NCBI RefSeq assembly: GCF_000812685.1
Contig: NZ_JWIF01000058.1
Coordinates: 1 to 64,000 of the forward strand
Direction: 5' to 3'
DNA from: Halocynthiibacter namhaensis
GTDB taxonomy: Bacteria; Pseudomonadota; Alphaproteobacteria; Rhodobacterales; Rhodobacteraceae
Length of the DNA: 64,000 nucleotides
Below are positions 63,503 through 64,000 of this stretch, one piece after another. The position numbers and the translations under genes were made by a program. The notes under the pieces were generated by a model, which saw nothing but the letters and a program-made list of their open reading frames with translations, did not search any database and had not been told where the DNA came from. Position 1 is the first letter of the stretch; each line of letters begins with the position of its first letter.

Positions 63503-64000
63503 AACAGCACGGTCGCCCCGACAATTCTGCTTATCGTTTCACCCGTGTTTGCGGGCTGATACACCGGGCGCAACGGGCGGGCCTGCACATCAACGCAACG
63601 ATGCACCCATGCACGATCTTCAAGGGTTTTTAACGATTGTGACAATGCCCGATCCGTAATCCGGGGCAAGCGCCGCTGGATCATTGAGAACTGACCGGAC
63701 GATTGCAACGCCGCCAAGACAGGCAATGTCCAGGACCGCCGCAACAAGCCTTGATCCCCCTCCTCCGCGTGGCTGTACACGTTGTATGCCAGCTCGGCGG
63801 CTGCTTGCCCTGTTGTGGTCAAGCGGAACTCGGGTCGCAATGGATGGCCATGGCCGGGATTGCGTTCCAAAAGCTCTAGTTGAATGAGATGTTCCATGCT
63901 TTGCGCAAAGGCCGTGCGCCCAGCGCCAGTTGCCGCCAACAGCGGGGCTTGCCGCCCTGCGACACCATCGTGCAGCTTCGCCAGGATCGGCAAAGTCCAG
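63496..64000 (-). CDS. HxlR-like tandem winged-helix regulator (partial)
   Basis: The visible 168 residues contain two copies of a winged-helix module. The first begins WTLPILAKLHDGVAGRQ at the window edge; the second begins WTLPVLAALQSSGQFSMIQR and includes RITDRALSQSLKTLEDRAWV, the HxlR recognition helix. Each ends with a P.Y.L/P..TG-like beta strand. The gene continues past the window end, so its N-terminus is unknown. A regulator made of two fused HxlR domains is less common than the usual dimer of single domains. Confidence 0.75.
   Translation of the reverse strand, partial: WTLPILAKLHDGVAGRQAPLLAATGAGRTAFAQSMEHLIQLELLERNPGHGHPLRPEFRLTTTGQAAAELAYNVYSHAEEGDQGLLRRSWTLPVLAALQSSGQFSMIQRRLPRITDRALSQSLKTLEDRAWVHRCVDVQARPLRPVYQPANTGETISRIVGATVLFQ

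Overview
The window is a chromosomal segment of a marine alphaproteobacterium of the Rhodobacteraceae (Roseobacter group). The assignment is inferred from moderate GC content, the soxBDAG arrangement, an Hsp20-DUF1150 pair, a DUF6446 protein coupled to glyS, dnaG next to rpoD, and hairpins of a type common between genes in this group. The genus is not resolved. No rRNA, tRNA, CRISPR array or complete prophage was seen.

Layout. 1-3980 is a decayed accessory strip: the right end of an IS21-family element, a truncated MobA/MobL relaxase, a small lipoprotein, an AraC regulator and frame-shifted coding remnants. 3984-10089 holds amino-acid and small-molecule metabolism: a class V aminotransferase, two Lrp/AsnC regulators, ilvC, then a Rieske oxygenase, a cupin and an EamA exporter. 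10136-25383 is largely core, on the minus strand: glmM, folP, folB, a SleB hydrolase, an atypical ppdK, glyS, a DUF393 protein, a HEPN-like protein, rpoD and dnaG. 25454-32675 carries heterotetrameric sarcosine oxidase (soxBDAG), a GFA-like protein and glutamate dehydrogenase. 32991-35759 is a three-gene Tad-type pseudopilin operon. 36420-39326 is a compact module: a HalD/BesD-like 2-oxoglutarate oxygenase, a beta-hydroxyacid dehydrogenase and a divergent LysR regulator. 39434-53854 mixes housekeeping genes (hom, purE, purK, Hsp20) with transporters, hydrolases, a frameshifted metal exporter under an intact MerR gene and operator, and an orphan ATP-grasp enzyme. 54062-64000 contains lepA and rimO around an AT-rich insert bracketed by structured repeats, then a sulfotransferase, a GT14-type glycosyltransferase, a HIT protein, a zinc-finger protein, a DUF2459 protein and a tandem winged-helix regulator cut by the window end.

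The best candidates for undescribed biology are: the oxygenase-dehydrogenase-LysR module, which could oxidise an amino acid at one carbon in two steps; the paired structured repeats between lepA and rimO, whose stems covary while loops and flanks are conserved and which bracket a foreign-looking membrane-protein gene; the orphan ATP-grasp protein; and the sulfotransferase/glycosyltransferase pair. All functional links are inferred from sequence and neighbourhood only.
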